A stretch of 64,000 nt of DNA, from NCBI RefSeq assembly GCF_032854445.1, contig NC_088300.1, positions 71,896,984 through 71,960,983 of the forward strand, given 5' to 3'. The stretch is from Liolophura sinensis. Taxonomy: Eukaryota > Mollusca > Polyplacophora > Chitonida > Chitonidae. The position numbers and the translations under genes were made by a program. Under the pieces are notes generated by a model. The model was given only the letters and a program-made list of their open reading frames with translations, was not told the DNA's origin and ran no database searches. Position 1 is the first letter of the stretch, and every line of letters begins with the position of its first letter. Positions 36,906 through 49,337 of this stretch are shown piece after piece.

Positions 36906-37224
36906 GGCCTCTTACCCCTGCCCATGCTTGGTCACCTTTCTCATACAATCGGCAGTACCTTGTTTTAGTGTTGTAGAATACCAGTTCACACTGTACTTCA
37001 CAATATCGAACACACATGGTCAGTGTCGGGCACGTCTTATCTAACAAAAATGTCCCGACGGTTCTGACAGCCATTTGAATCTTTCTGAAAACTACATGCA
37101 AAATAATTTTTTTAAGAAATTAAGAAAATCTGTTTAAGAAATTCGTTTACAAGAAATGGCCAGAAGAAAGCCAATAAACACGTTTTTCAACAGATTACAA
37201 TTGATATTTAACTACCAGGTAGTC

Positions 37225-37316
37225 GATAAACTCTATTGGTTTATTTGTTTAATTGGCCTTCACGCGTTTCCAAGAATATTTCGCTTATACGGCTACAGCC
37301 AATATTATGGTTTGAT
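37225..37316 (-). mobile_element. Decayed SINE-1 tail
   Basis: GTTTAATTGGCCTTCACGCG, TTTCCAAGAATATTTCGCTT and ATACGGCTACAGCCAATATT are diverged SINE-1 3' sequence. Confidence 0.65.
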
Positions 37317-37509
37317 AAAAATGATAGACTCGAAAAAACAAAAGTCTAAATTGACACTTAGATAACGAAAAACGTAACGAATCAGGTTTATCTCGTCGAT
37401 ATAATGCAAACGACTTAGGATCAAGCTACAAAGAGTTTAATTATTCAGGATGTAGCTTTCGCCAAATTCTTGTGTAATGAAATATTCTTTATGACAAGTA
37501 AATTGTTAC

Positions 37510-37572
37510 CTGTTTGAGTTCTGGATCCAGATCCCTTGGGTTTCTTTCGTTTAGGTTTTCGCTTTATGGTAT
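37510..37572 (-). CDS. Small basic exon, minus strand
   Basis: 63-nt segment with acceptor (CTTTGAAG) and donor (CAG-GTAACA), phase 1 on both sides; the other two frames hit stops. It encodes TIKRKPKRKKPKGSGSRTQT, a dense Lys/Arg cluster that could be a heparin-binding linker, a nuclear signal or a polybasic tail. The lectin exon at 42002 on the same strand also ends in phase 1, so both could belong to one transcript. This is inference. Confidence 0.35.
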
Positions 37573-38730
37573 CTTCAAAGGTAATTAGAATGCAAAGGTT
37601 AGCTTAAGGATTGCACACTGTAATAACTGCCAACATGTAACATGTTCAAGGTGTTTTTATTTCTTAGATATATGTATACATGTATTTATTTTTTAACGGA
37701 GTGATTTGAGTTGTCATTGTATTTGATCAACATTATAAAGAGGCTTTATTACCTGTTGTTGGATAAGCAAGCTTAAGTATGTTACAATTAAGCATTAAGC
37801 ACGTTTGTTATATATTGCAAAGAGATGTTTATCACGCTTTCAAATGTTAAGTATCTAGGGGAGAAGGGTCACTGTAAGATGGTGATGGTGAGCTAGAAAA
37901 TGGCTGTTATATTAGTACTGCATAGTTCTATTTTTACTTACACTCCAATAGAACTATACATCCTTATGTTTACTTTTCTTGGAAAGATTCCAGAGTTCTG
38001 CCACTTCGCACCTCATGATCTTATCTTGAGTCTCATGCGAAAGTACAAACCTGCACAAATATGCGCGCTACAATATCGGTGGCCTAACTTTTATTTCTTA
38101 GCCTCAGGATTTCCGATGCGAGAGAAAATAAATTATCTGCACGTGCAAATTACGTTGGAAAACGAGTACAAATGTTCACTGGTCCAAGTGGAGGAGTGTC
38201 TTCAGTTATATTTACTTAACTTACAGAGATAACATTTGCATAACAACGTGTGTCAGCTTACGATGCTACCCGGAACGACTCATATACCATTTTCCACTCT
38301 GGATTATGTTAATTATCCACGTGTGTCAGATTTGTAAGCTCTTTCAGCAGATTTGGTAGACGTAAGCCACGGGAGTCATGAAGAAATTATCTGTTTCAGA
38401 ATATGACACTGTATAACGGTCGTTAAGCAGCACGGCGTCGTTGGTATGCTAAGATAGAATGAAGTATAAGTGTGGCCTGCATGACGGGCTACAGACTACA
38501 TGTAGCTACACTACTGCAGCTGACAGTAGTTTAATGGCGTAATCCGTTATAAATGCTACACACACTTCAACTGTAAAACAGGCTGCATTTGGAAATGAAA
38601 GAACTTGATATTTAAATTTTCAAAAAGTTCTCGACAATCAAGCTACAGAATTCTGTTTTTATTTTGACAGGATTTTCTAGTTATCAGCGAGTTTTTCTGT
38701 TTTGTTGATCTCCCCCCCCCCCTCATTTCA
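37573..38730. other. Intergenic or intronic, no assigned feature
   Basis: A plus-strand frame at 37900-38232 is open for 110 codons but has no motif, splice border or composition that suggests coding. If the lectin gene model is right this is intron. Confidence 0.35.
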
Positions 38731-38734
38731 AGGA

Positions 38735-39290
38735 CAATCAAATTTGGCTACGTCATTTGCGTAATCGTTTGACGGTCGCAACTTCAACCAGTAACGCACT
38801 GTTTAAGGGTGGCGTAACTGCCCAGAACATGCTGAACCATATGTGCGCTGCCTGTCTTCGTGCCCGATGTCCTTATCTTGGTCCTATTCGAACACAGGTA
38901 AACCGTATTGAACGTGTATGCTGGGCACAATCACACCTGTGCTGGAACCACAGACAATGATATATAAGGTTGTGTTTTTACGCAGTGATTTGCCGACGGA
39001 GGAGTGCGATCGTAACGTTGGAACGGCGAACGTCACGCCCAGGGCTGGATTGGCCGTTTTTGTGATGGAAGCGTAATGGTTTGCAGAGAGGTTATTTGTG
39101 GAAACGCCAATGCAGTGAGATAACCAAGTCCTTGTTCCAAACCTGGAGCCGTTCATAGCTGCTCAAGTTCCCGGCCTTCAGTTCCAACATGGCAATGCAA
39201 CACGAAATTGTTGTGACACTAAGTTTCATGCAAAAAGTGGGCATTGACGTCAGTAAGTGGCCATCGTGGATATGTTTGGAAAATAAAATA
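38735..39290 (+). pseudogene. Tc1-like transposase relic
   Basis: NRLTVATSTSNALFKGGVTA, LRARCPYLGPI and RIERVCWAQSHLCWNHRQ follow the order of Tc1/mariner-family transposases (helix-turn-helix end, then the stretch before the catalytic core). After a stop near 38958 the homology continues in other frames (CRRRSAIVTLERR, DWPFL) to the TWQCNT-type region near 39200. Frameshifts and stops exclude function. No terminal inverted repeats were found. Confidence 0.7.
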
Positions 39291-39299
39291 ACACATGTG

Positions 39300-40230
39300 A
39301 AATTTCTTTATTTGTTCAGTGTATGAAGCATGTAAAATGAACTTAAATTTAGAACTGTACCACAGTCCTTTCAGCTAAATTAAGACCAAATGCTGATCGT
39401 CATTGGAGTACTGTTACCATAGACGAGTGCTCTCCTTAACTATAGAGAGATCAGCTATCTGGCCTTTTTAAAACGCATATTGCGACAAAACTGTCGCTCT
39501 TAGTCGTACTATTTTACTGAACTAAATGGAGAGCAGTAGGTGATCTATCTTCTGGCCAATCCTTCTGCCTCAGAACACCTATGGTTTCCGATCAAGTGAT
39601 CTTCGAAAATGAGACTAAAGCCAGTTTTAATTGCAATTTACAGAAAAAATAACAGGCCAAAAAACATCTATCCTTTTTCAATCTTCAAAAATAGATGGCC
39701 ACATGATTTGAACAACCAATAGCGATCTTCCACACTTCTCGACCGACTTGAATGAAATTTGCAAACCTCATACTCCCAGTTGTCTTGCACATGCATATCA
39801 ATGTCCAGTGCAATCTACTGTATGGCGGCTAAGTGGGTCACAAGTGGGTGAAGTTTTTAACTCCAGCAGGTAGCTCAAGTAATTCGATGATGAACATGGG
39901 TAAGAAGTTAAAGCTGTGATACGCAGTTTTCTCACAAAACGACAAAAACACACGTCAGAGAAGTGAATCTGTCTCATTCACTAAATGGTATATTGGTAAT
40001 CTGCTAGCTTTAAACAATCCACAGGCTGTAAAATAGAAGATATGTAATGAGTGAACTGAAGATATCAAATTTATTAAAAGAGAGTAGTAGTTTTTATTTG
40101 AACAAATGAAAACTACTACTACTGTTAAGAAAAATAATGGCCTGCCCGATGTTTCCTTTTTGGGGATTTTACTTAGCCTTCGTGGCGATAGCTCCATATC
40201 GTAGTTAACGCCGAGGAATTCCCATTGATT
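39300..40230. other. Intergenic, no assigned feature
   Basis: No array, SINE or exon-like segment can be supported here. Confidence 0.35.
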
Positions 40231-40231
40231 C

Positions 40232-40315
40232 AATTATCTCTTGTCACATTTATAACTCTGGCGCTTCCTTTTTTGTCAATTTTTACGATATGTCCTGGTC
40301 GAAAGTCGGACATGT
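40232..40315 (-). CDS. Possible 5' coding segment beginning MSDFRPGHIV
   Basis: An ATG near 40312 opens 27 codons (MSDFRPGHIVKIDKKGSARV and seven more) before a stop. About 90-150 bp upstream on the minus strand are two ATTGG/CCAAT-type boxes and TATA-like sequence, a promoter-like layout. No donor is obvious and I do not recognise the peptide. Confidence 0.2.
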
Positions 40316-40319
40316 TGAC

Positions 40320-41165
40320 ATTTGCAGACAAGAAAAAGTTGTAAAAAAAAAGTAGTGCCTTACAGCCGAGTTGTAACTTTTCATTGGTCGATTTGATGAA
40401 TAAAAAGATACACGGACCAATCAAAGTGTCGGAATTTATATTACACGTGGTGCATATCAAAACGATATGTCATGCCTTTATTACCCGGAAAAATCAACAT
40501 TTTGGGGATAAAGATATTTATCCACCGATGGATTTAATCGAAACCACAGATTCTCCACATGGTACGTCTTATCTAGATTTATATTTGTACAAAGGCCAAA
40601 AAAGATTTTCTTTCTAGCCTTTATGAAAAGAGACGATTTCAATTTTGATATTATAAATTATCCTTAGGCCTACCTTCCCAGCAATTTCCCAGCAATATAC
40701 CAAAGAGTCCTGCATATGGCGTGTTCATATCTCGCCTTGTAGCATTTGTTAGATCCTGTGTGTTGTGTGACGATTTCAATCAACGTCACAAGTTATTACT
40801 GCAAGAACTAGTGGGTCAAGATTATTCCATCCAAGGCCTTCACTGTAAGTTTCTTAAATTTTACGATTAGTATATTTTTCGTATAATTAAATACGGACAG
40901 AGCGTCGAGAATCTCTGGCACTCTGCTTCATGACTGTGTCTAATTTCATCTAAGCCCATGTCTAAGGACGGTATATCCTTCGTGTTGAATTAGTTCGTCA
41001 CGTTGGATATATGAACAGTTGCTACAACTTACATGTATATACTAGCATGGTACGCGATTTCAATACTGATTTCACTCATTCTCCCAGAACATAGCTTGCA
41101 TCTTTCCACCATCATTGAAAACTGTTGAATGCTTCTCCTTCCATGATTCCGTCCTATTTTCGTAC
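40320..41165. other. Intergenic, no assigned feature
   Basis: Apart from the promoter-like boxes mentioned for the neighbouring segment, nothing is evident. Confidence 0.3.
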
Positions 41166-41167
41166 TT

Positions 41168-41220
41168 TGTAGATTTTTCAATTATACGACGGCGGCCAAC
41201 ATTATGGTGGGAGTAAATCC
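41168..41220 (-). mobile_element. SINE-1 tail fragment
   Basis: TTATACGACGGCGGCCAACA and TTATGGTGGGAGTAAA are SINE-1 3' sequence on the minus strand; both ends decay quickly. Confidence 0.7.
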
Positions 41221-42001
41221 AGCTTTGAGCTTGGAAGCCTGATAACACCGTGGGCCCGTTTGCGCCAATCCCTCTTCGCGATAAGAGCAAGTCACTATCA
41301 TGACAACCAAGCAATGTAGTCTTTTAACATTCAGAGGGCTTTTTAATGTTATTTTGTAATGTGAAATGGTATGACAACAGAGTAATTGGAGTAACCCTCG
41401 ATCAGTGACGTCTAATGAACTGCAAATAACATCACTGCATTTTTTTGTACCCAATTCTGCTTAAGCCGTGGTGCTAGTAGGCGTATAACTTGCCACTCTT
41501 TATGCATTTACATGAAGAATTACAATAAAATCCTGACCGTGGCAAATTCACAAGAGGACGCATTTCACCGGTTAAGTATCACCATTTCCCAACTATCACA
41601 ACTGTTCTGGATTTGCTCTCTATGCTGTACATCTATCATCGTATTACACAAGTGGGCTGTGGTGTAGAATCACATTTTTGCTTAGAAAGGCCTGTGATAT
41701 TCTTTTAGTTCGGGGTTCTTCCCTTTGCTCAGAAAATACCAAACTACACCCAGATGTTTTTACAACCCTTCGCAACTTGCCTCACAAATATAGCAACTTT
41801 AAGACATACGTCGCCTCACAATAGACACTTGACAGAACTCAGCACAGATCTGCGTAAAACAGACCCAAGAACGTTTCTTAAATTGCCCTCCTTCTAGAAG
41901 ATTGTTTAGTTTTGGTTTAGATGTTAGGTTGGTGAAAGGCGAAGAGCAAAAAAAAAAAGCGATAATCATTCCGTACAGGTTTAAAACTGTTTTACACTTA
42001 C

Positions 42002-43343
42002 CATATCGGCAAAGGAAAGGGGCTTTTACCGAACATTTATACTTCGTCCAGTAAAGCGCTTTTCTATCTCGAACTCTGCAGAACTGAGCACATGACTCCT
42101 TAAAGCCTTGGAGTAGAAAAAGAAGTCCATTCGTTTCAGGCCATTTGACAGCACTCACTGTTGAACAATGGTTTAATAATCAGATCAGCTCATGTTCTTT
42201 TTAACTGGTCAAATATAAATCAAGAATCGTTATATAATGAATTGTCATTACATTTGTCAGTTTAGTAGTATGAGTGGTTATCCATTAGCTCTTACGGACA
42301 ATGTCTTGGCATAACAGAACTTTAACAAATTCTTGTTACGTGTGGTTACACTAGATTATCTGAACAATATCTTGGCATAACAGAACTTTAACTTTACAGT
42401 TGCAAATGTTGTTACATTAGTGCATCCATGCAGTATCTTTGCATAACAGAACTTTTTGCTGGCAAATATGGTTACATTAGATTATCCGACTAATGTCTTG
42501 GCATATAAGAGAACTTTAACAATTCATTCGTACGCGTGGTTACATTAGTTCCTAAGTATACAGTGCCTTCGCATAAAAGAACACAATTCTAACGTAATGA
42601 CAAGTTAACCGAATCAATATGAAATTACGCGCTGCTGACCTCAAACACACAATATACTTACGCATTACGACAATTTATAAGCAATTACGGGGAGACTTAT
42701 AAGCAATTACGGGGAGACAATTTGTAAGCAATTATGTGAAGACAATTTATAAGCACTTACGTGGAGACAATTTGTAAGCAATTACGTAGAGACAATTTAT
42801 AGGCAACTACGTGGGGACAATTTATAGGCAATTAGGTGGGTACAATTTATAAGCAATTATGGGGAGACAATTTATAAGCAGTTTAGTGGGGGGGGGGGGG
42901 GGGGGTGGCAATTTATAAAAATTCATAAGCAATATGTAATTGGCACTTTCAACTGACGTCAGTATAAGCACTGAGCGATCAATATATGGGATATATTTTA
43001 GTATTTCTTGGTATAGTGTGGTGCAAAGTAATTATTTAATTGTTCCAAAATACATCTTTTAAAATGACATGGTTATTGTCATACGCACTTGAAGACATAG
43101 CGTCTTGAGGATTTTCATCGTACGTAGCCATCCATGCACAGCTTGTGGAAAGTTTAGTTCGGATATAGTCCATTAAGGTAGCCTCTGCAAAATGGCCCAA
43201 CATCGCCACATTTAAATACGCCAGTTTTCCGCCTTGTTTTTGGCAGAACTCATTCGCATCAGTATAAACCATCAAGTCATTATTCCAGTGGTAACAGGAA
43301 CCTTGGAATTCAATGCCTTGTCGACACCGCGAATACACGTAAC
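42002..43343 (-). CDS. C-type lectin domain protein, two exons of a larger gene
   Basis: Exon A 43343-43089 and exon B 42157-42002, both bounded by GT-AG and phase 1, fit together in frame. Exon A gives the first half of a C-type lectin fold: FQGSCYHWNN, then EFCQKQGGKLAYLN, then CAWMATYDENPQDAM. Exon B gives the second half: CAQFCRVRDRKALYW, then KYKCSVKAPFLCRYG, the usual WxxxxC...FLC ending. The canonical sugar/calcium tripeptides (EPN, QPD) and WND are not evident, so ligand binding may be calcium-independent or lost. Upstream exons with a signal peptide and any downstream exons were not found with confidence. The donor of exon A (GTGCGT at 43088) is inferred from phase; an alternative is GTATTT near 43060. 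Probably secreted or membrane-bound, with a recognition role. Confidence 0.7.
42290..42580. repeat. Degenerate tandem repeat, unit about 60-66 bp
   Basis: Four to five copies with core CTTGGCATAACAGAACTTTA and TGGTTACATTAGATTATC, inside the lectin intron. Confidence 0.8.
42665..42895. repeat. 25-bp minisatellite ending in a G run
   Basis: About nine units of ACAATTTATAAGCAATTACG TGGAG with substitutions; the last unit ends in 16-18 consecutive G. Confidence 0.92.
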
Positions 43344-43414
43344 CTGGAAGTTAATACATGAATGCCTTGATTGCATGATGACGTCATTAGCTGTTTCATA
43401 GTTAAGAAAAATAT

Positions 43415-43770
43415 TTATTTATTTGCTTGATTGATGTTTAACGCTTTAACCAGGGATATTTTCCTAATACGTTTAGGGGTGGATTAAACCTACCATAGCC
43501 AGAACATTCATCAAGACAGTGTACGAATCTCGAATATTGCGCCAGCACCACATTCATCATTCGATTCTCGAATAACACGCTGGCAATATAGAAGTTAGGG
43601 AGACATTCATTTTTTCTTATTCTGTCTATGTATTTATTTGATTCTTGTTTTACGCCGTAATCAAGAACATTTCACTTATACAAGGGTGGCTAGCATTGTG
43701 GTGGGACGAAACCGGACAATACAGGAATAAACCAGCGACCATCCCCAAGTTGCTGGAAGCCGTTTAGTTA
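43415..43770 (-). mobile_element. Two decayed SINE-1 fragments
   Basis: 43415-43500 (TTGATTGATGTTTAACGCTT) and 43626-43770 (TGATTCTTGTTTTACGCCGT, AATCAAGAACATTTCACTTA, GTGGTGGGACGAAACCGGAC) are SINE-1 3' parts on the minus strand. Confidence 0.7.
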
Positions 43771-43779
43771 TTTGAATAG

Positions 43780-44640
43780 CGACTATTGTGCTGGCAAGAC
43801 ATTCATTATTCGAATCTTGTGCCAGTAACGAATGTCATTCTATAGTCTGTTTTTAGCGAGTCGCTTATATTCAGCTCTCTGTAAAATATGGTGCAAACAC
43901 CTTTTTTGTTAATAGGATCTAAACCAGGACGATTTCTCGAATTTTGTGCTAGCGGATTTTTCATTATTCAGGGCCTTAGTAACATGTTGGCTCAAATATG
44001 GTTCCAACACATTTTTCGTTTTCACATTTTTTGTAACGTGCTGGTTCGAATATGGTGCCAGGACTTTTTTCGTTATTCGGGCCTTCAATATGGTACAGGC
44101 TCGAATATGGTACTAAACTTACTGGTTATTCATATCTCAGATATGGTGGTCGCATGTTTTTCAACTCTTCAGTGCTAACTGGAATGTAGCACTAGCACGT
44201 TTTTCTTTATTCAGATCTGAATAAAAAAAAGTTTACGCAAGTCTAGAGCTTGCACATTTGCGATATCCATCAGTTTAATAACCCTCTGGCCCGAATATGG
44301 TACCAGCCCGTTATATTCGTTTTTTGGGTAACGAAAAACGAATATGGGGCTAACTTCTATATTACCAGCACGTTAATAAAGCTCGAGCTAACATTTTACT
44401 TAGCACTTTACTGAAGAGCTGGATATCGAGAAACATCGTGGCACAGAATTCCAGTAAACTTATCTAATAGCATAATAAGGTTCCAGCACTACATTCGAGC
44501 CTGTTACTTGAAGTATGTGTTCAAAAGGTGAACATGATGCTAAATTCGAAATCTGAATATCGAATTGGTTGCTAACGCGATATTCATTAAGCGAATTATA
44601 ACGAAAATGGCGCTAACTTTTATATTGTCACCACGTTTTT
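43780..44640. repeat. Highly degenerate tandem repeat region
   Basis: Phrases such as CGAATATGGTGCCAG, CACGTTTTTCGTTATTCGG and their variants recur at irregular spacing, suggesting an old array with a unit near 40-60 bp. Confidence 0.6.
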
Positions 44641-44649
44641 CGAAAAACG

Positions 44650-46850
44650 ATTTAAAAAAAACGACATATGTACGGCTTTTGCCAACTGTAAGCAATTGTG
44701 TGAAGAGAGCTTCGAAGATTGTTAGTATATGCATACGCTTAAAATACAATAGCGGTGAAGCAATTAGATATATGTAGAAGGAGACTAATTAGAGAAAGTA
44801 ACATTGCCAAGAAATACAAATCTGTCAGCAGAACCATAACTGTTGTATTTACTTACTTGTTTGAAGAAAGATCAAAAATAATATCCCCGAACAAGAAACC
44901 TGTTCAAATATGGTCCGATGCCGATCTGTCCTCATTTTGACTTTGCTGTTCATCAAAGGTCTGTTGGAGTTATTTACACTCACTGCCGTTCTTTGTATGT
45001 AAGAAATCTATTCTACTGGACAGAACATTTATAACCTTCCTTTCATACGATGACCTGTATGTTCCGGGCTGAGATGTATGTATTCAGCCCAAATTTGAAT
45101 TATTTAGGGCCTACTATAGTCAAGACAAAGCGAACAAAAGACGCCTTGTTTAGATGTAAGTGGATTCAGAAAGAGAAAACAAAAACCTTATATTTAGCTG
45201 ATAACAGTCACCAAACATATTATAATCACTAATCGTTTAATCGATGGAATTAAGCGGGTGTTTTGGTAGTAGTAAAATAAATTTACATAATATAGGCACT
45301 AACACTGGTGTGGCTGGTTCTTTTCGCAATGTTCTCCTTTTGTCTATGTTAGCCGCACTAGGGCGACAGAGGGCGATACAGGTCTTTCTCTCGATACATT
45401 CTATCAATCAGTCATTTATATGTGTCATGTATCATTTGACAGAAACCGTTGTTTGAAATTTGGTTTCACAATCAGATTGAAAAGAGGCAAGGTTTGTCTG
45501 TTAACTTCATGGAATTTTTATTGTCGTTACTGAAATGTATACCATCAGCTAGTTCTATAGGTCACCATGCGATTGTGTTACAGCTACATAGCTTGCGGAA
45601 ACAGGTGATGTTTAGTATTCGTTCCATATAAGGTGACTTAGTATGAATCGTAAATCACTGGTAATCAAGTGGTCACACCCGTGCTGTTATATCACTTATT
45701 GGCGTGAAACGCCTGGAGTTAGTTAAAGGGAAGAGCACGGTAATAACAATAATAATTTGTTTTTCCATTTTTTTATGTATAACATATACATTTGCCGTAA
45801 TCGTGAAGAAATAAATATGGGTTAATGCATCTTTAGACTGTAATAAAATCATAATAATAACGATAAATTTACTTCTATATGGTATGCCGAAGGACACTAG
45901 TTGACGTCAATTTATTTTCCCAAGCCTCTCTTGTTTTGGGCCATTGGACCATTTTCTGTCATCAGTTTAATCCTATAGAAATCTAAAGAATCAATTATCC
46001 ACTTTGTGACAAGCAAGCATTAATGAAACATGAGCCAGCGGGGCGTAGGTTTGCTAAAGTGTATTTGGGATGTTAATTATTTATGGACTAATCGTTCGTC
46101 TAAGGTTGAAACAAACATCAGGAGTGCATTTGTGTAAGCAGGTCAGACGATCTGAAAATACAGCTTATGAAAACATGGCTACTATTCACTCATATAGGGA
46201 ACATATAAAAGAGATAAAATGCTCTAAAACGTAAACCATTCTTTATGAGGCCGACATCTCTGCGCTAAATCACAGTTATCAACTCTTAAAACGAATGTTT
46301 TCAGACATGTGGAGGAAATTGAAACTACAGGTGACATTCTTTTTTCAACTGAGTACTGAGATAAGTGTTTCATTTGTGCCTTTTCTAACATGTCAACTGA
46401 ACTTCTCCGATGAACGTAATGCTGAAATATGTAATATACGTATGCATGAAAATAGGTATAATGATTGAAGAAATGAAAGTTGTGAGACTGTTTGGCCTGT
46501 AACAGTTTTAAAGTTAGCATGCTGAAATATGCACCTAACTGTAGAGACTGAGCAGTTCTGTATTCGGGTTTAGGTGTTTTTAGGTGCTGACTCTAATTGG
46601 TTACATGTGTTTCAGGTTGTTTAAATTTGCCTCATAATTTTAAATATTTTCAATCAAAATAACATGGAGGCATTGTGCCAGGCTACAGGGCACTTTCTAC
46701 TGCAGTTTATTAGGGTACGGAATTTTGATCGCCGAATATCAAAGCCACAATGGCGCTGTTTATGGCATACTGAATATTATGCCCAGTTAGCACGAATGTA
46801 GTTCTATGTGTTTTAGTTCATGTAGAAAATAGCAGATGGACACACCTTGA
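44650..46850. other. Intergenic, no assigned feature
   Basis: AT-rich; several 60-100 codon open frames have no motif, splice context or coding-like composition. Confidence 0.4.
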
Positions 46851-46854
46851 AATG

Positions 46855-47078
46855 GCGTAATCTATGTTCAACTCTTAACAATGCGGCCGCTGTTAGTTCA
46901 AGCCCAGCTTATACTGGCTTTCTCTCCGACCGTTCGTGAGAAGGCCTGCACCAACCTGCAGATGGTCGTTGGTTTTCCCCGCGCTTTGCCCGGTTTCCTC
47001 TAGCAATGATGCTGACCGCCGTCATATAAGTGAAATATTATTGAGTACGGAGTAAAACACCAATAAAATACATAAATG
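46855..47078 (+). mobile_element. SINE-1, near full length, plus strand
   Basis: Head partly decayed (CAATGCGGCCGCTGTTAGTT, CAAGCCCAGCTTATACTGGC), body GGCCTGCACCAACCTGCAGA and tail TAAGTGAAATATTATTGAGT ending in CACCAATAAAATACATAAAT. Confidence 0.85.
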
Positions 47079-47449
47079 AATAAGTGGTAGTATATAACAG
47101 TTACATCTGCAACAGTTAATTTTCAAAAATTGAATGGTATAAACTGAAATCAGGACGAAACTGTCGGTCTTTAGCCATACTTTAAATCATACATTGATAA
47201 TTATGGCAGAGGACCAATAGCTGGAATTTGTCTACTGATCCACTTAGGTTTAAAAGACGGCAATTCAAGTATGTTTACAGCACAAAGCTATTTCTTTCCT
47301 GCAACTTTTCTGCAAGACCGGCATCTTGAAAAGTATGTATGCTAGAGAACTAAAACTTAAACGTCTTCTAAGATTCAGATAAATTTTTGACTGTATTATG
47401 CATCCGATGTCGCTGTAAGGAATGTAATAGATTTGCAATTAATGCCAAA

Positions 47450-47612
47450 CTCCAGAATATCTCACTTATACGAATGTAGTCGTCCCAAATGCGCCAAGCA
47501 AGGAGGCTACAACTTCCTCTTTTAAAGTTCCCTGTGTGACCCGACCAAGGATTGACCCTGGATCTACCGGCTCCGAAGCGGACGGTCTACCGAGTCGACT
47601 ACAATGAGGTTC
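47450..47612 (-). mobile_element. SINE-1 tail fused to SINE-2 head
   Basis: CTCCAGAATATCTCACTTAT ACGAATGTAGTC is SINE-1 tail; GACCCGACCAAGGATTGACC, CTGGATCTACCGGCTCCGAA and GCGGACGGTCTACCGAGTCG are the SINE-2 head on minus. Either two adjacent insertions or a chimeric element. Confidence 0.65.
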
Positions 47613-48200
47613 CAACAATACTTTGTCGAAAGTACCGTGAAAGTATCGCTAACTCGTCAGCGTAGGCCTATCGCCTTGTTGACTTTTCCAATCTTTCCCA
47701 TTCGAAACCCTTCCTCCATCTCTACCAATTCACATCATCCACTGTGGGTTAATTTCTAACCTACTCTCTTCCGGTGGTGCATAATATATAGAATACTAGA
47801 GGTCTTTAAAGGCCGAATTGAGTACAACAGACTATATACTAACCGGACTCGGGTGTCATCGGTTCTGAGGGAATGCTACCTACACAATTAAACTTAGAAT
47901 GTTTCCATACAATCTTCACACTCATAGCAATTATGTGTTTGGTGAGAGAGAAGTTCATGCATTTCGTTTACAAGTATCACATCTTTTCAGATTTATTTCA
48001 TGATACTCAATTTGAAACATTTCAACTTTAGCTCCAAATATGGAATCATCTATTACATATACATAGAGACATTCACCACTAATGTCTTTATTTATTGGTT
48101 TATTAGATAAATAACCACTATATGAAGTTGGTAGACACGTATACGCATATATGTCAAATTATAATATATATTAATAGCAAACTACTTGTTCAAGCGTGGC
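47613..48200. other. Intergenic, no assigned feature
   Basis: AT-rich sequence without visible gene or repeat. Confidence 0.4.
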
Positions 48201-48204
48201 TGAG

Positions 48205-48578
48205 AACAAAGGGACAAACCTGTGGACTCTAGATAGAGAACAAGGAACATAAGCAAAACTATGGACTCTCGATAGAGAACAAGAAACATAATTAGAACTA
48301 TGGACTCTCGATAGAGAACAAGGGACATAATTAAAACTATAGTCTCTCGATAGAGAACAAAGAACATAATAAAAACTGTGGACTGTCGATAGAGAACAAG
48401 GAGCATAATTAAAACTATAGTCTCTCGATAGAGAACAAGGAACATAATTAAAACTATAGTCTCTCGATAGAGAACAAGGAACATAATTAAAACTATAGAC
48501 TCTCGATAGAAAACAAGGAACATAATTAAAACTATAGACTCTCGATAGAAAACAAGGAACATAATTAAAACTATGGAC
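48205..48578. repeat. 39-bp minisatellite
   Basis: About nine units of ACTATAGACTCTCGATAGAG followed by AACAAGGAACATAATTAAA. 39 bp is 13 codons, so two minus-strand frames stay open for over 130 codons; these are repeat artefacts. Confidence 0.95.
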
Positions 48579-48854
48579 AAATAAATAGTAAAGAAATGAA
48601 GACAATGATAAAAGTAAGGAAAACTAGGTTAATGCGGAGACACAATCTAATAAAAACAATAGACCGAGAACTAAGCCAATGCTTTTGCCATCGATTTCCA
48701 TGCACCCCAAACATCACAATCGTATTACCAATGTGTCAACCGTTTTTATCTAATTAAAATAACAACTTTGGCATATATGACTGCTGACTAACAAATAAAA
48801 GCGCATTTTAAAGAGAAGCTACTGACTAACAGATAAGTAGGTTACTAACAGAAT

Positions 48855-49050
48855 ACTAGTAGCTGTCCACAAACATAAAATGTCGGCTAACAAAATAACT
48901 GTCCACTTTCAGATAAACTGTCGGTTAACAAAAACGCTATCCACTTCCAGATAAACTGTCGACTAAGAGAATAGCTGTCCACTTCCAGATAAACTGCTGG
49001 CTATTAGAATTGCTGTCCACTTACAGATAAACTACGGGCTTACAGAATAA
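48855..49050. repeat. 41-bp degenerate tandem repeat
   Basis: About five units built on CTGTCCACTTCCAGATAAAC TGTCGGCTAACAAAA. Confidence 0.85.
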
Positions 49051-49337
49051 CTGTCCGCTATTGAATAGAACGTTTGACTGAAAAAGGCTGTAGGCCCTAT
49101 GTATACGCTAGTTTATTGTTTATATTGAACCACATTTACAAAACCACAGTATAAAAGCATATTAAAACACAATGGAAACATGTGGCAATCCCGTAAACGT
49201 TAAACCTATAGGTCTGACAAAACACCACACACCGTCATGTAGTCAACACCGTGAAAATGTTTCTCAGTTGGAAACGGTGATTTTGATTACATGTGTGAAT
49301 TCTTTCTCAATCGATTGGATTCATTGTACACGTTAAT

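Noticed and set aside
38884-39156. 90-codon minus-strand ORF
   Set aside because: Shadow of the Tc1-like transposase relic on the opposite strand.
48171-48605. Two overlapping minus-strand frames of 132-144 codons with repeated SFNYVPC
   Set aside because: 39-bp minisatellite read in frame; two frames open at once shows lack of coding constraint.
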